A stretch of DNA of 64,000 nt from Geobacter sp. AOG1 (GCF_019972315.1 NZ_BLIZ01000001.1:3347922-3411921); one strand, 5' to 3'. Positions 23,868 through 33,125 are shown, numbered from the stretch's first letter. Notes: a model not told the origin generated them from the sequence alone. Program-made: numbers and translations.

Positions 23868-24830
23868 TCAACCCCACCCACACAGCAGCGCCCACCACCA
23901 TGCAGACACCACAACGACACCGGATACAAGAGCCAGCAAGGCATTCAGCCTCCTGCCGGGACGACCGTACCTCCCCTCCACCTTTTCCGCTATCGCTCCG
24001 AGCACCACGCCGAAAACGAAACCGAACAGGTGCGCACCCAGGTCGGTGTTCTTCCCTTCCGTACCCAGAATCGCCAGAAGAGCCAGGGCGGCAGCGATGG
24101 GGGGCAGCCAGCGACGATGCAGATGGGAAGGATAACGCACCATGCTGATGGCGGCAAATATACCGACTGCACCGAATACGGCGGTAGAGGCACCGACCGA
24201 CCGGTGGCTCGAAAGCTGAAGGATGGCATTGGCCAGGTTGCCGAGTACGCCGGCGCCGATGAGGAGGCTCCAGGCAAGACCCGAACCGAGTTCGCGGCAG
24301 AGGAGAAGGATAAAGATACCACCGATCGTCAGATTGCTGATGAGGTGCAGCCAGTCGGCATGGAGAGTGAGGGCGGTGACGAGCCGCCACCACTGGCCGT
24401 CCAGAATTCTGGCAGCATGGGCGTTGCCGAGGTCGATCCAGTCGATGGGGTCATGGCCGGACAGGGAGATGCCAAGCCGGGTGAGATTGTGGAAGGTGGC
24501 AAGGAGGATGAGCACCGAAAGGGTGGGGAGGGTATTTTCAACCAGGGGTCGGTGGGGAATCGCGGGAGGGGGCCAGTTGCGGTTTTCTTCCTCAAAGAGG
24601 CGCAGCTCGTTGCAGGCAACGGCAAAGTCAGCCGCCTTCACATGAAGTATCCACCCACCGTCGTCAGGTTCGATGCGCGAGGGGATATAACGCGCCTCAA
24701 GGACCAGTGACCAGAGGTGGGCACGCCGTTCGGAAAGGGGGCCGGCGGCTCCCCCCTTTCCCAGGTCGGGGGGGACGATTGCCAGCCATTCATCTCCAAG
24801 CTCCCCGTTATGCTCATACTCGCGCGCCAT
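23868..24830 (-). CDS. Rhomboid-family intramembrane serine protease
   Basis: About 320 residues. The first 100 or so are soluble (WLAIVPPDLGKGG, ARYIPSRI). They are followed by about seven membrane segments. The catalytic Ser lies in SVGASTAVFGAVG (the usual GxSG reads GAST), and the partner His in GAHLFGFVFG. An HADWLHLISN segment gives the family's N-terminal His/Asn region. It would cut membrane proteins within the bilayer. The start is uncertain: TTG 24851 and ATG 24848 are possible, and I chose ATG 24830 (MAREYEHNGE). No operon partner is evident. Confidence 0.85.
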   Translation of the reverse strand: MAREYEHNGELGDEWLAIVPPDLGKGGAAGPLSERRAHLWSLVLEARYIPSRIEPDDGGWILHVKAADFAVACNELRLFEEENRNWPPPAIPHRPLVENTLPTLSVLILLATFHNLTRLGISLSGHDPIDWIDLGNAHAARILDGQWWRLVTALTLHADWLHLISNLTIGGIFILLLCRELGSGLAWSLLIGAGVLGNLANAILQLSSHRSVGASTAVFGAVGIFAAISMVRYPSHLHRRWLPPIAAALALLAILGTEGKNTDLGAHLFGFVFGVVLGAIAEKVEGRYGRPGRRLNALLALVSGVVVVSAWWWALLCGWG

Positions 24831-25015
24831 ACTCACTACTATAAGCATCAACGATGGCCTTTACCACCCTAACCGACAAATTAAACCGCAAAAAAAGAGA
24901 GACGCGCTCCCTTCTCCGGGAGTGTCCCTTCAAAATGGCCTCGTACGTATCAAGCACCATCGGATAAAGAACACACTGGCAGTTTCTGGCCAGGGGGGGC
25001 AAGCTGGCATTCAAC

Positions 25016-26413
25016 TTACATCGTCACATCTTCGGCTACCCCCAGCTTGCTCCTGAGAACAAGATCGACCTTCTTCCAGTCCACCTTACCGGTTGCCCTG
25101 TTTTTTCGGAGGGCCTCTTTCACTTCCTTTTCGAAGTCTATCTTCTTATCGTACACATCGCGGTTAACCTCCAGAAACACCCGGCCGTCTTCGGTGACTG
25201 CCACCTTGATCGGGCTGTAGATGATTTCGCCCCTGGTATTGACCTCGATCTCGTTGAACAGGTCCTCCATCATACCGGGCGAAACCCTGATGCAGCCGTG
25301 GCTGCTGAACCCGTAAATGGAGGCGGGGCGAATAGTGCTGTGGATCATTATCCCCGGTATCGATGTCCGCAATGCATATTTACCCAGCGGGTTCTTGTCC
25401 CCCGGCAGGACCTTGCTGACGACCTCCTTCCCCTGCTCTTCCATCTCCTTCTGGATGGAGGGGGGAACGCGCCAGACGGGATCTTTTTCCTTGGCCAGTA
25501 TCCTGAAAACGCCGGTAGGGGTGTGCCAGACGACGTCATCTTCCTGGATATCCCGAGGGTTTGGTTTCCCCAGGGCAACGGGAATGGATTTCACAAGCCG
25601 ACCCTGCTTGAAATAGTACATCATGCGATCGGGGATATTGATAACCAGCCCGTTCCTGACCTTCTTGGGAACGATCCTCCGGTTCACCACCTTCAGTTCC
25701 TGCCCCTCGTAGAGATACTGCTTCGGGTCGAGATTATTGGTCTTTGCGAGATACCGCCAGCTGACTCCCAGCCTCGCGCCGATCAGCCCCAGTGTGTCTC
25801 CTTTTTTCACCACATACTGCTCTTCACCGCCGATTATTCGGTCAGATTTAATGACCGGAGGAGAAATAAGACGTTTGGCCTGTCCTGCTTTCCCATCTCC
25901 AACCTTCGGCGCACGCGAAGCATCTGCCTGACCTGTCTTTCCATCCCACTCAGAAAGTGGTTGATTTTCAATCGGCCGGCCAAGCTCGACAGGGACAGCT
26001 TCCTCTACAGGAGAGGGATATTCCGGCACCAGACTGTCCGGGTCGACAGGGGACTCCTTGAGCGGTACCTCAGACAAGACCCTGTCCTGACCGGCAACCG
26101 GGCGTTTCGCGGGGGATGCAACATGCTGCTCCCCCTTCCCTGCCATCTGTTCTTCCAGCAGTTTCCCCTTCACCAGGGCGAGCCGGTAATAATTTTCGGC
26201 CATCCGGTCATCGCTGTTTTTCAGAAATGCTTCCCCACGGGCGTAGGTCTCCTCGACGCTCAGGTACTCATCATAGGCCCGTGCAGGCGCATCCGCGTCA
26301 CACAGGCGGGCAAGGGTCGCCAACGCATCAGGCCTGCTCTTCGGCGTGCCTGAGCAGCCGCAAAGAATGGACATCGGCAGCATCATGGTAAGGACAAACA
26401 AGCGTGGCACCAT
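25016..26413 (-). CDS. L,D-transpeptidase (YkuD) lipoprotein with LysM domain
   Basis: The 465 residues begin with a signal and a lipobox-like LCGC (Cys20). A low-complexity Pro/Glu linker follows, then a LysM repeat (YVVKKGDTLGLIGARLGVSWRYLAKTNNL, about residues 205-250). The YkuD domain has the catalytic motif from HSTIRPASIYGFSSHGCIRV, with Ser-His-Gly-Cys. Such enzymes make 3-3 cross-links in peptidoglycan or attach lipoproteins to it. The start at ATG 26413 lacks a well-spaced ribosome site; an alternative ATG lies a few codons inside. It is a single gene transcribed away from the ANTAR regulator's 3' side. Confidence 0.9.
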   Translation of the reverse strand: MVPRLFVLTMMLPMSILCGCSGTPKSRPDALATLARLCDADAPARAYDEYLSVEETYARGEAFLKNSDDRMAENYYRLALVKGKLLEEQMAGKGEQHVASPAKRPVAGQDRVLSEVPLKESPVDPDSLVPEYPSPVEEAVPVELGRPIENQPLSEWDGKTGQADASRAPKVGDGKAGQAKRLISPPVIKSDRIIGGEEQYVVKKGDTLGLIGARLGVSWRYLAKTNNLDPKQYLYEGQELKVVNRRIVPKKVRNGLVINIPDRMMYYFKQGRLVKSIPVALGKPNPRDIQEDDVVWHTPTGVFRILAKEKDPVWRVPPSIQKEMEEQGKEVVSKVLPGDKNPLGKYALRTSIPGIMIHSTIRPASIYGFSSHGCIRVSPGMMEDLFNEIEVNTRGEIIYSPIKVAVTEDGRVFLEVNRDVYDKKIDFEKEVKEALRKNRATGKVDWKKVDLVLRSKLGVAEDVTM

Positions 26414-26609
26414 GGTTGTTGTGGTGATCTCCCGAAAAACGTTGCATTGATGGAAACTGAAGGGAGTACTCTTGGAATTTTACGGCAAGATATAAGAGAT
26501 ACGCAAGATTTTCAATCTCTAAATAGGAAGTCGTGGCGTTTTTACGCAGAGCTACAGAAGGGGAATACAGTACGCGGGAAAAAATGGGGAAAAAAGAAGC
26601 ACGTAAAGC

Positions 26610-26656
26610 CCGGATGCACGACGGAGACGGGAACTGGCCGCTCGTCGTACATCCGG
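26610..26656. terminator. Long hairpin after the ANTAR regulator
   Basis: CCGGATGCACGACG pairs with CGTCGTACATCCGG (14 bp, one mismatch), loop 19 bases. It starts just after the regulator's stop on the minus strand. A T-rich stretch lies about 15 bases further on, so it is a loose terminator rather than a canonical one. Confidence 0.45.
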
Positions 26657-26663
26657 TCGTCAA

Positions 26664-27236
26664 TTACTCGGTAAGAAGTATCGCTTCCGCGATCTGGCGC
26701 ATGCTTTTCCGCTTGTCCATGGCCAGCTTCTGCATCTTGCGAAACGCTTCGGGTTCGGTAAGCCCCTGTCGTTGCATGAGCACCCCCTTGGCTCTCTCGA
26801 TCACCTTCCGGCTCTCGATGGAGTCCTTCAGGTCCTCTACCTCCTCCTTGAGTTCCTCCACCTCCGAGGCATGGGCAAAGGCGAGCTCGATGGCAGGCCA
26901 GAGGTCCTGGTCGCGGAAGGGCTTGGTGAGGAGCGCGGCAACGCCCGCTTCCTTTGCCTTCTTCACTGTCTCCTGATCATAGCAGGCGGTGAGGAGGAGG
27001 ATAGGAATCTTCAGCTTTTTTCTGATCTCCCGGGCTGCGGAGATGCCGTCCAGCTTCGGCATTGCCACGTCCAGAATGACCATGTCGGGAATCCGGGCGA
27101 GGGCCGTTTTCACCGCCGCCTCACCGTCGCCACACTCCATAATTTCATCAAACCCCAGTTCCTTCAGCCTATTTTTTAGGCTCATTCTGATGATGGGTTC
27201 GTCATCGCAGATAAGTACTGTTTTCAATGAAATCAC
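26664..27236 (-). CDS. Response regulator with ANTAR RNA-binding output domain
   Basis: The 190-residue protein has an N-terminal receiver (CDDEP, phospho-Asp in MVILDVAMP, Thr in LLLTA, Lys in LLTKPF) and a C-terminal ANTAR domain (RKVIERAKGVLMQRQGLTEPEAFRKMQKLAM). A coiled linker joins them (VEELKEEVEDLKDS). ANTAR proteins bind paired RNA hairpins and prevent termination. The start is GTG 27236. No histidine kinase is adjacent, so its kinase is encoded elsewhere. No paired ANTAR-type leader was recognised nearby. It is divergent from the HlyD/ABC operon. Confidence 0.93.
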   Translation of the reverse strand: MISLKTVLICDDEPIIRMSLKNRLKELGFDEIMECGDGEAAVKTALARIPDMVILDVAMPKLDGISAAREIRKKLKIPILLLTACYDQETVKKAKEAGVAALLTKPFRDQDLWPAIELAFAHASEVEELKEEVEDLKDSIESRKVIERAKGVLMQRQGLTEPEAFRKMQKLAMDKRKSMRQIAEAILLTE

Positions 27237-27360
27237 CGCCTTATGATGGATTTGCCCCCGTTCGTCAACAACGTCTTAAAGGGTAAAGAGCACAAAGCAT
27301 TCCAATCGGCGTCATTAGGTGGTATAAATCACTATGGAATTTAGAACGGGAGGGGTTTAG

Positions 27361-28374
27361 GTGAGTAAAAAGCTCGTGGTGATCATTGTCCTGGCTCTGG
27401 TGGTAGCTGCTACCGCGTTTTTCATGCTCAGGAATTCCCGCACGGCAGACGGCTCTGTCCGGGTATCGGGAAATATCGAGATAACCACCGTCGAGGCGAG
27501 CTTCAAGATACCGGGACGGGTCATGGAACGGCTGGTGGATGAAGGAGTTCGGGTCAAGGCCGGTCAACTCGTCGCGCGTCTCGACAGTAGCGACCTCGCC
27601 AAGGAAGTGGCGCTCCGCCAAGCGGATGTACAGGCGGCCCGCGCGGCGCTGGCCGAACTGGAAGCAGGTTCCCGCAAGGAGGAGATCGGCCAGGCGGAGG
27701 CAACTCTGGCTCGGGCTGACGCCGAGGCGACCCGCGCCGAGGCTGACTTCAAACGGGTCAAAAGCCTCTTTGAGCGGGAAGTGGTCGCCAGGCGTGACCT
27801 GGACAACGCACGGGCAGCCGCCGATGCGGCAACCGCAAATGTGCGGCTGGCACGGGAAAGTCTCACCCTCTCCCGCAAGGGACCACGGCAGGAACGGATT
27901 GACCAGGGACGTGCAAAGGCAAAAGAAGCGGAGGCAGCCCTGGCCATCGCCCAGGAGCGGCTCTCCTATGCCACCCTTGTAGCACCGTCAGCCGGCATGG
28001 TGATGGCCAAGCATGTGGAGCCGGGAGAGCAGGTGGCCGCCGGCACCCCGGTGATAACCATCGGCGACCTGGAAAACACCTGGGTCCGGGCCTACATCAA
28101 CGAAACCGACCTGGGACAGGTAAAGCTCGGCCAGGAGGTCAAAGTCACCACCGACACCTACCCCGGCAAGTCCTACCAAGGGAAGATTTCCTTCATCGCC
28201 AGTGAAGCGGAATTCACCCCCAAGAACGTCCAGACCCAGAAGGAGCGAGTCAAGCTCGTCTACCGGATCAAGGTCACCATCCCCAACCCGAACATGGAAC
28301 TGAAGCCGGGAATGCCGGCGGACGGAGAAATCATCACAGGGGCCGGGGACCGGGGACCGGGAACCGGCAAATGA
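27361..28374 (+). CDS. HlyD-family periplasmic adaptor (YbhG/EmrA-like)
   Basis: The 337-residue protein has one N-terminal membrane anchor (VVIIVLALVVAATAFF), a biotinyl-lipoyl-like half near residue 45, and a long alpha-helical coiled hairpin (about residues 85-210, rich in Ala/Glu/Arg). The second lipoyl half (SAGMVMAKHVEPGEQVAAGTPVITIGD) and a beta domain follow. Start GTG 27361 follows GGGAGGGG. It would bridge the ABC exporter to an outer-membrane channel. The last 11 residues come from a run of CCGGGGA repeats and look like an added tail. It overlaps the first ATPase gene by four bases. Confidence 0.92.
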   Translation: MSKKLVVIIVLALVVAATAFFMLRNSRTADGSVRVSGNIEITTVEASFKIPGRVMERLVDEGVRVKAGQLVARLDSSDLAKEVALRQADVQAARAALAELEAGSRKEEIGQAEATLARADAEATRAEADFKRVKSLFEREVVARRDLDNARAAADAATANVRLARESLTLSRKGPRQERIDQGRAKAKEAEAALAIAQERLSYATLVAPSAGMVMAKHVEPGEQVAAGTPVITIGDLENTWVRAYINETDLGQVKLGQEVKVTTDTYPGKSYQGKISFIASEAEFTPKNVQTQKERVKLVYRIKVTIPNPNMELKPGMPADGEIITGAGDRGPGTGK

Positions 28375-29309
28375 TTTCCCCCCCTCCAGCTATCAAGACC
28401 GAAAACCTTACCAGGCGCTTCGACGGGCTCACCGCTGTGGACGGCCTTACCCTCTCCATCGCCACGGGTGAACTGTTCGGCCTGGTCGGCTCGGACGGAG
28501 CAGGGAAGACCACTACCATGCGGATGCTCGCCGGCATCATGGACCCGAGCGACGGCAATGCGTGGGTCCTGGGGCGGCACTCGGTGCGCGACAGCGAGGC
28601 AATCAAGGACGACATCGGCTACATGAGCCAGCGCTTCGGCCTCTACCCCGACCTGACGGTAATGGAGAACATCCTCTTCTACGCCGACATCTACGGACTC
28701 CCCCGGCGCGGGCGTGCCGAAAAAATCGACCGGCTCCTCGCCTTCAGCAACCTCACTCCCTTCAGAAAACGCCAGGCAGGAAACCTCTCCGGCGGGATGA
28801 AACAGAAGCTGGGACTCGCCTGTGCCCTCGTCCACACCCCCAAGGTCCTCTTCCTCGACGAACCTACCAATGGCGTCGATCCGGTGTCGCGCCGGGATTT
28901 CTGGCGCATCCTCTACCAGCTTCTGAAGGAGGGAGTCACCATCTTCGTCACCACTGCCTACCTGGACGAGGCAGACCGCTGCAATCGGGTGGGGCTCATC
29001 CACAAGGGAAAGCTCCTCGCCTGCGAGACCCCGGCCAACCTGAAACAGCTCATGCGCGGCGCAATCCTCGAAATACGCACCGCCGACCCCCGCCGCACCG
29101 CGCGCCTGTTGCGCAACCGGTTTCCTGATGCCTCGGTCGGGCTCTTTGGTGACCGGGTCCACCTGGTGACCGGTGATCCTGTCACGGGAGAAACCGCCGC
29201 CGTCTCTCTGCTGAGTGCGGAGGGGATCGAGCTCCGAGGCATCCGGCAGATCGAGCCGAGCCTGGAGGATGTGTTCGTGTCGGTACTCTCCCGCCAGGAT
29301 GGTGTGTGA
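28371..29309 (+). CDS. ABC exporter ATPase 1 (YbhF-like half)
   Basis: The 312-residue ATPase has Walker A GSDGAGKTTT, a Q-loop near YMSQRFGLYPDLT, signature LSGGMKQK and Walker B VLFLDEPTNGVD. Its H-loop position reads TTAYLDEA, where this family usually has TTHYMDEA, so the switch His is replaced by Ala. The C-terminal region ends SLEDVFVSVLS, typical of drug/Na-type ATPases. With ATPase 2 it corresponds to the two halves of YbhF. It overlaps both neighbours. The lost switch His suggests an asymmetric pair in which this half may be less active. Confidence 0.92.
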   Translation: MISPPPAIKTENLTRRFDGLTAVDGLTLSIATGELFGLVGSDGAGKTTTMRMLAGIMDPSDGNAWVLGRHSVRDSEAIKDDIGYMSQRFGLYPDLTVMENILFYADIYGLPRRGRAEKIDRLLAFSNLTPFRKRQAGNLSGGMKQKLGLACALVHTPKVLFLDEPTNGVDPVSRRDFWRILYQLLKEGVTIFVTTAYLDEADRCNRVGLIHKGKLLACETPANLKQLMRGAILEIRTADPRRTARLLRNRFPDASVGLFGDRVHLVTGDPVTGETAAVSLLSAEGIELRGIRQIEPSLEDVFVSVLSRQDGV

Positions 29310-30283
29310 TGAACGGCGCCGTCACCGATTACGCCGTCACCCTTACGGAACTCTCCAAGCAGTTCGGCGACTTCGTTGCCGTGGATCGTCTGAATCTCAA
29401 CGTAAAGCGGGGGGAGATTTTCGGCTTCCTCGGCCCCAACGGCGCCGGCAAGTCCACCACCATCCGGATGCTCTGCGGCATCCTCCCCCCCTCCGGCGGA
29501 AACGGGACCGTGGCAGGATTCGACATAAAGCGCGAGGCGGAGGAGATCAAGAAGAACATCGGCTACATGAGCCAGAAGTTCTCCCTCTACGACGACCTGA
29601 CGGTGGAGGAGAACATTGACTTCTACAGCGGCATCTACCGGATTCCCGCCACAAAGAAGCGGGAACGGAAGGAGTGGGTGATCGGGATGGCCGGGCTCAA
29701 GGAGCACCGCTCCTCCCGCACCGCCATCCTTTCCGGCGGCTGGAAACAGCGCCTTGCCCTGGGATGCGCCATCCTCCACGAGCCCCCCATCATCTTCCTG
29801 GATGAGCCGACCTCGGGAGTGGACCCCATAAGCCGGCGCAACTTCTGGGATCTGATTTACCATCTGGCGGGCCAGGGGGTGACGGTGTTCGTTACCACCC
29901 ACTACATGGATGAAGCAGAATACTGCGACCGGCTCGGCCTCATCTACCGAGGGGAACTGATCGCCCTCGGCACCCCGGAGGAACTGAAGAACCGGCAGAT
30001 GTCGGAAGAGATCGTGGAGGTATTCTGCGACCGTCCCCAGGATGCCATGGGACTCATCGAGGAGCTGCCAGGAGTTCGCCACGCAGCCCTTTTCGGACGG
30101 GGACTGCACGTGGTGGCGGACCGGGCGGAAGAGGCGATTCCGGCCATCGAAAAGAAACTGACCGATGCCGGCTATCCGGCAGTGGAGCTGGAGCGGATCG
30201 TCCCCTCCCTGGAAGATGTGTTCGTATCGCTCATCGAGGCCCGTGACCGGCAGGAAGCACCACAGCAGGAATTTAAACGATGA
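29309..30283 (+). CDS. ABC exporter ATPase 2 (YbhF-like half)
   Basis: About 324 residues with Walker A GPNGAGKSTT, Q-loop YMSQKFSLYDDLT, signature LSGGWKQR, Walker B IIFLDEPTSGVD and a normal switch region TTHYMDEAEYC. The start is ATG 29309, sharing TGATG with the stop of ATPase 1; a GTG at 29306 is also in frame. It is the canonical partner of ATPase 1. The protein ends with SLEDVFVSLIEA and overlaps the next permease gene by four bases. Confidence 0.92.
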   Translation: MNGAVTDYAVTLTELSKQFGDFVAVDRLNLNVKRGEIFGFLGPNGAGKSTTIRMLCGILPPSGGNGTVAGFDIKREAEEIKKNIGYMSQKFSLYDDLTVEENIDFYSGIYRIPATKKRERKEWVIGMAGLKEHRSSRTAILSGGWKQRLALGCAILHEPPIIFLDEPTSGVDPISRRNFWDLIYHLAGQGVTVFVTTHYMDEAEYCDRLGLIYRGELIALGTPEELKNRQMSEEIVEVFCDRPQDAMGLIEELPGVRHAALFGRGLHVVADRAEEAIPAIEKKLTDAGYPAVELERIVPSLEDVFVSLIEARDRQEAPQQEFKR

Positions 30284-31413
30284 AGCCCCGGCGGATAAAA
30301 GCAGTCGCCTGCAAGGAATTTCTCCACGTCATACGGGACCCGCGCAGCCTCATGATGGGACTCGCCATCCCCCTGCTCCTCCTCTTCCTGTTCGGCTATG
30401 CGCTGACTCTGGACGTGGACAGGGTGCCGCTCATGGTCTGGGATCAGAGCAACACCGCAGCGAGCCGGGACTTCGTCAGCCGCTTCGCCGGTTCCCGTTA
30501 CTTCTCCCTGCAGGGCACCACCGACACCTACCGTGAAATCGAACGGGCCATCGACCGGCGCGATGCGCTCATCGCCCTGGTCATCCCCGTGGACTTTGCT
30601 CGCCGACTCGAAGCGGGCCGCCAAGTAGAAGTCCAGGCGATCCTTGACGGCAGCGACTCCAACACCGCCACCATAGCCCTCGGCTACGCCAATGCGGTGA
30701 CCATGGGTTACTCCCGCGACATCGTCCTGGAGCAGGCCAGGCGCGCCGGCGGGGACATCGCCGTGGGACAGCTGGATGTGAGACCCCGCATCTGGTTCAA
30801 TTCCGACATGATATCCCGAAACTATATCTTCCCCGGCCTCATTGCCGTCATCATGATGGTCATCACCGCCCTCCTCACCTCGCTCACGGTGGCACGGGAA
30901 TGGGAAACCGGCACCATGGAGCAGTTGATATCCACCCCCCTCACCGGACCGGAACTTATTACAGGGAAGCTCATCCCCTATTTCACCGTCGGCATCATCG
31001 ACCTGCTTCTCTCGGTACTGGTTGGCGAGTTTTTTTTCCACATACCCCTGCGGGGAAGTCTCTGGCTGCTCTTCGGCATGTCGGTCGTTTTCCTGATCGG
31101 CGCGCTCTCCCTTGGAATGCTCATCAGCATCATCACGAAAAACCAGCGGATGGCCAGCCAGCTTGCCATCGTGTCGACCATGCTGCCGGCCTTCCTCCTC
31201 TCGGGGTTCATCTTTCCCATTGAAAACATGCCGCTGCCGATCCAGGGGATAACCCATATCATCACCGCTCGCTATTTCGTCACTATCCTGCGCGGCATCT
31301 ATCTCAAGGATGTGGGAATCGAGGTCCTGGCTACAGAGGCGGGATTCCTGGCGGTATTCGGTGGTGTGGTGATAACCCTGGCCATCAGGAAATTCAAGAA
31401 GAAGATCGTGTAA
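30280..31413 (+). CDS. ABC-2 type permease 1 (YbhS/YhhJ-like)
   Basis: The 377-residue protein has one N-terminal membrane segment (about residues 24-43), a periplasmic domain (about 45-170), then five C-terminal membrane segments. The segment EWETGTMEQLISTPLTGPELITGKLIPYF is the ABC-2 family hallmark. It forms the membrane path with the second permease gene. The substrate cannot be told; similar systems export drugs, ions or lipids. Confidence 0.92.
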   Translation: MKPRRIKAVACKEFLHVIRDPRSLMMGLAIPLLLLFLFGYALTLDVDRVPLMVWDQSNTAASRDFVSRFAGSRYFSLQGTTDTYREIERAIDRRDALIALVIPVDFARRLEAGRQVEVQAILDGSDSNTATIALGYANAVTMGYSRDIVLEQARRAGGDIAVGQLDVRPRIWFNSDMISRNYIFPGLIAVIMMVITALLTSLTVAREWETGTMEQLISTPLTGPELITGKLIPYFTVGIIDLLLSVLVGEFFFHIPLRGSLWLLFGMSVVFLIGALSLGMLISIITKNQRMASQLAIVSTMLPAFLLSGFIFPIENMPLPIQGITHIITARYFVTILRGIYLKDVGIEVLATEAGFLAVFGGVVITLAIRKFKKKIV

Positions 31414-31477
31414 CGCAAGAGACCTGCAGATCGGAAGGGGAAATTAGTGAATCCACCCCTTCCGCGCTTGGAGACAC

Positions 31478-32605
31478 ATGTTCGAACGCCTGCTCTGCAT
31501 GCTGAAGAAAGAGATCATCCAGACGCTGCGGGATCCGCGGATGCGCTTTATCCTGTTCATTATTCCGGCCTTCCAGACCGTTATCTTCGGGTATGCGGTC
31601 AACACTGACGTACGACAGGTACGGACCGCAATCTACGATCTGGATAACAGCGTCGAAAGCCGGGACATTGCCGCCCGGCTGGTCCGATCGGGCTATTTCG
31701 ATGTGACCGAACATATCCAGCGGGAAGAGCGTGTCAGGGATATTCTGGACCACGGCGAGGTAAAAGCGGTGTTCCGGATGAACCGGGGGATGGGAGAAGC
31801 CCTGCGGGGGGGGCGCGCCGCTCCCCTGCAGCTCATACTGGATGGAGCCGACTCCAACACCGCCGGCATCGTTCTCAATTACGCGATGAACATCGCCGCT
31901 CGCTACAACGAACAGCTCCGGGTAGAACAGATCGCCCGGCAGCGGGGAACCTCGGCAGCTTCGGGGGGTGTCGTGCTGCAGAGCCGCGCCTGGTACAACG
32001 ACAACCTGGAAAGCAGCAACTACTATGTTCCGGCAGTCATCGCCAATATCGTGCTGATAATCACCATGCTCCTCTCCAGCATGGCCGTGGTGCGGGAAAA
32101 GGAGATCGGCACCATGGAACAGATGATTGTCACCCCCATCAGCCGGGGGGAATTCATCCTCGGCAAAACCATCCCGTTCGTCCTGATCGGCTTTATCGAC
32201 GTGGCGCTCATCACCGTGGTGGCCTATTTCTGGTTCGGAGTGCCGATCCGTGGCAGTCTCACCCTCCTTTTTGCCGCTACCGGACTGTTCCTCATGAGCA
32301 GTCTCGGCTTCGGTCTCTTCCTCTCCACCATTAGCCGTACCCAGCAGCAGGCGATGATGAGCTCGTTCATGTTCATCTTCCCCGCCATGCTCCTTTCGGG
32401 GTTCGCCTTCCCCATCGAAAACATGCCGGAAGCGGTGCAGTGGCTGACCTTCCTCAACCCCCTCCGCTACTACCTCGTCATCATCCGGAGCATTTTCCTG
32501 AAAGGGGTTGGTCTGTCCATCCTCTGGCCCCAGTTGCTCGGACTCTTCGTCCTCGGCACCGTCATCCTTTCCTTTGCCGTCCAGCGCTTCCGGAAAACAG
32601 TTTGA
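31478..32605 (+). CDS. ABC-2 type permease 2 (YbhR-like)
   Basis: The 375-residue paralogue of the preceding permease has the same topology: one N-terminal segment, a periplasmic domain and five C-terminal segments. VREKEIGTMEQMIVTPISRGEFILGKTIPF is the shared hallmark. A gap of 64 bases separates it from permease 1, the largest in the operon. It ends the five-gene export operon; no outer-membrane factor gene is included. Confidence 0.92.
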   Translation: MFERLLCMLKKEIIQTLRDPRMRFILFIIPAFQTVIFGYAVNTDVRQVRTAIYDLDNSVESRDIAARLVRSGYFDVTEHIQREERVRDILDHGEVKAVFRMNRGMGEALRGGRAAPLQLILDGADSNTAGIVLNYAMNIAARYNEQLRVEQIARQRGTSAASGGVVLQSRAWYNDNLESSNYYVPAVIANIVLIITMLLSSMAVVREKEIGTMEQMIVTPISRGEFILGKTIPFVLIGFIDVALITVVAYFWFGVPIRGSLTLLFAATGLFLMSSLGFGLFLSTISRTQQQAMMSSFMFIFPAMLLSGFAFPIENMPEAVQWLTFLNPLRYYLVIIRSIFLKGVGLSILWPQLLGLFVLGTVILSFAVQRFRKTV

Positions 32606-32702
32606 TACCTGAATCGGTCGAAGCCGAGTGACCCTGGACCCGAGTGCTCGCCACCGCTCTGAGTCTAAAGGACACTCAGCCCTCGCGAGTTCACGCAAAA
32701 GA

Positions 32703-32728
32703 AAAGGCGCTGGTTACCCGGCGCCTTT
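32703..32728. terminator. Terminator between converging genes
   Basis: AAAGGCGC pairs with GCGCCTTT around a nearly paired GG/CC interior. On the minus strand a T-rich run (TTTTCTTTT) follows, so it serves the ferritin-like gene best. It also ends the ABC operon. Confidence 0.75.
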
Positions 32729-32752
32729 CGTAGTGTACAGGGAAGCGGCAAG

Positions 32753-33097
32753 TTACTTCATCTTGCAGTTATTCCCCTTCTTATCTTTGCACTTCTTCTG
32801 CAGCTCCTCCATCAACTCCCGCACTTCCTCCGCACCTTTGTCATAGAACGTCTCCTCGTCCGGGGCCAGGTGCCGCAGGAGTTGGAGGAATTCGCCGGCA
32901 TGGACCCGCTCTTCGTCGGCTATATCCTTCAGCACCTCGATCGCCAGCTTGTTATCAGTGGACTCGGCCAGCTGCATGTAAAGCTGGATCGCCTCGTACT
33001 CGGCCGCAACAAGAAACCTGATGGCGCGAACCAGTTCCTCGTGGGTCAGTTTACGGTCATGGGCCAACCCGGCGAAGGGTGTTCCAAAGTCAGGCAT
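32753..33097 (-). CDS. Encapsulin-type ferritin-like protein (half-ferritin)
   Basis: The 114-residue protein starts at ATG 33097 behind AGGAGG; the frame upstream is not coding. Two helices carry the iron ligands E33 and the E-x2-H pair E63/H66 (AAEYEAIQLY, ADEERVHAGEFL). This is half of a four-helix ferritin bundle, so it should dimerise. The pattern resembles ferritin-like domains packed in, or fused to, encapsulins. The tail is Lys/Cys-rich (KKCKDKKGNNCKMK). No encapsulin shell gene is nearby. It probably stores or oxidises iron or removes peroxide. Confidence 0.85.
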   Translation of the reverse strand: MPDFGTPFAGLAHDRKLTHEELVRAIRFLVAAEYEAIQLYMQLAESTDNKLAIEVLKDIADEERVHAGEFLQLLRHLAPDEETFYDKGAEEVRELMEELQKKCKDKKGNNCKMK

Positions 33098-33125
33098 TGC
33101 TCTTACCTCCTCTGTTGTGTGGTGA

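Noticed and set aside
24814-25014. 66-codon minus-strand frame between the transpeptidase and rhomboid genes
   Set aside because: No ribosome site, no recognisable motif, and it overlaps the probable rhomboid start region.
26395-26412. TGGCAC-like match on the plus strand at the transpeptidase start
   Set aside because: It points away from the gene, its -12 half is GT, and it lies inside coding sequence.
28339-28368. CCGGGGA repeats at the end of the HlyD gene as a mobile element
   Set aside because: They form a short slippage tract within the coding end. No element boundaries are visible.
32606-32702. Third copy of the palindromic element
   Set aside because: Words such as GAGTGCTCGCC look similar, but there is no extended alignment and no terminal inverted repeat.
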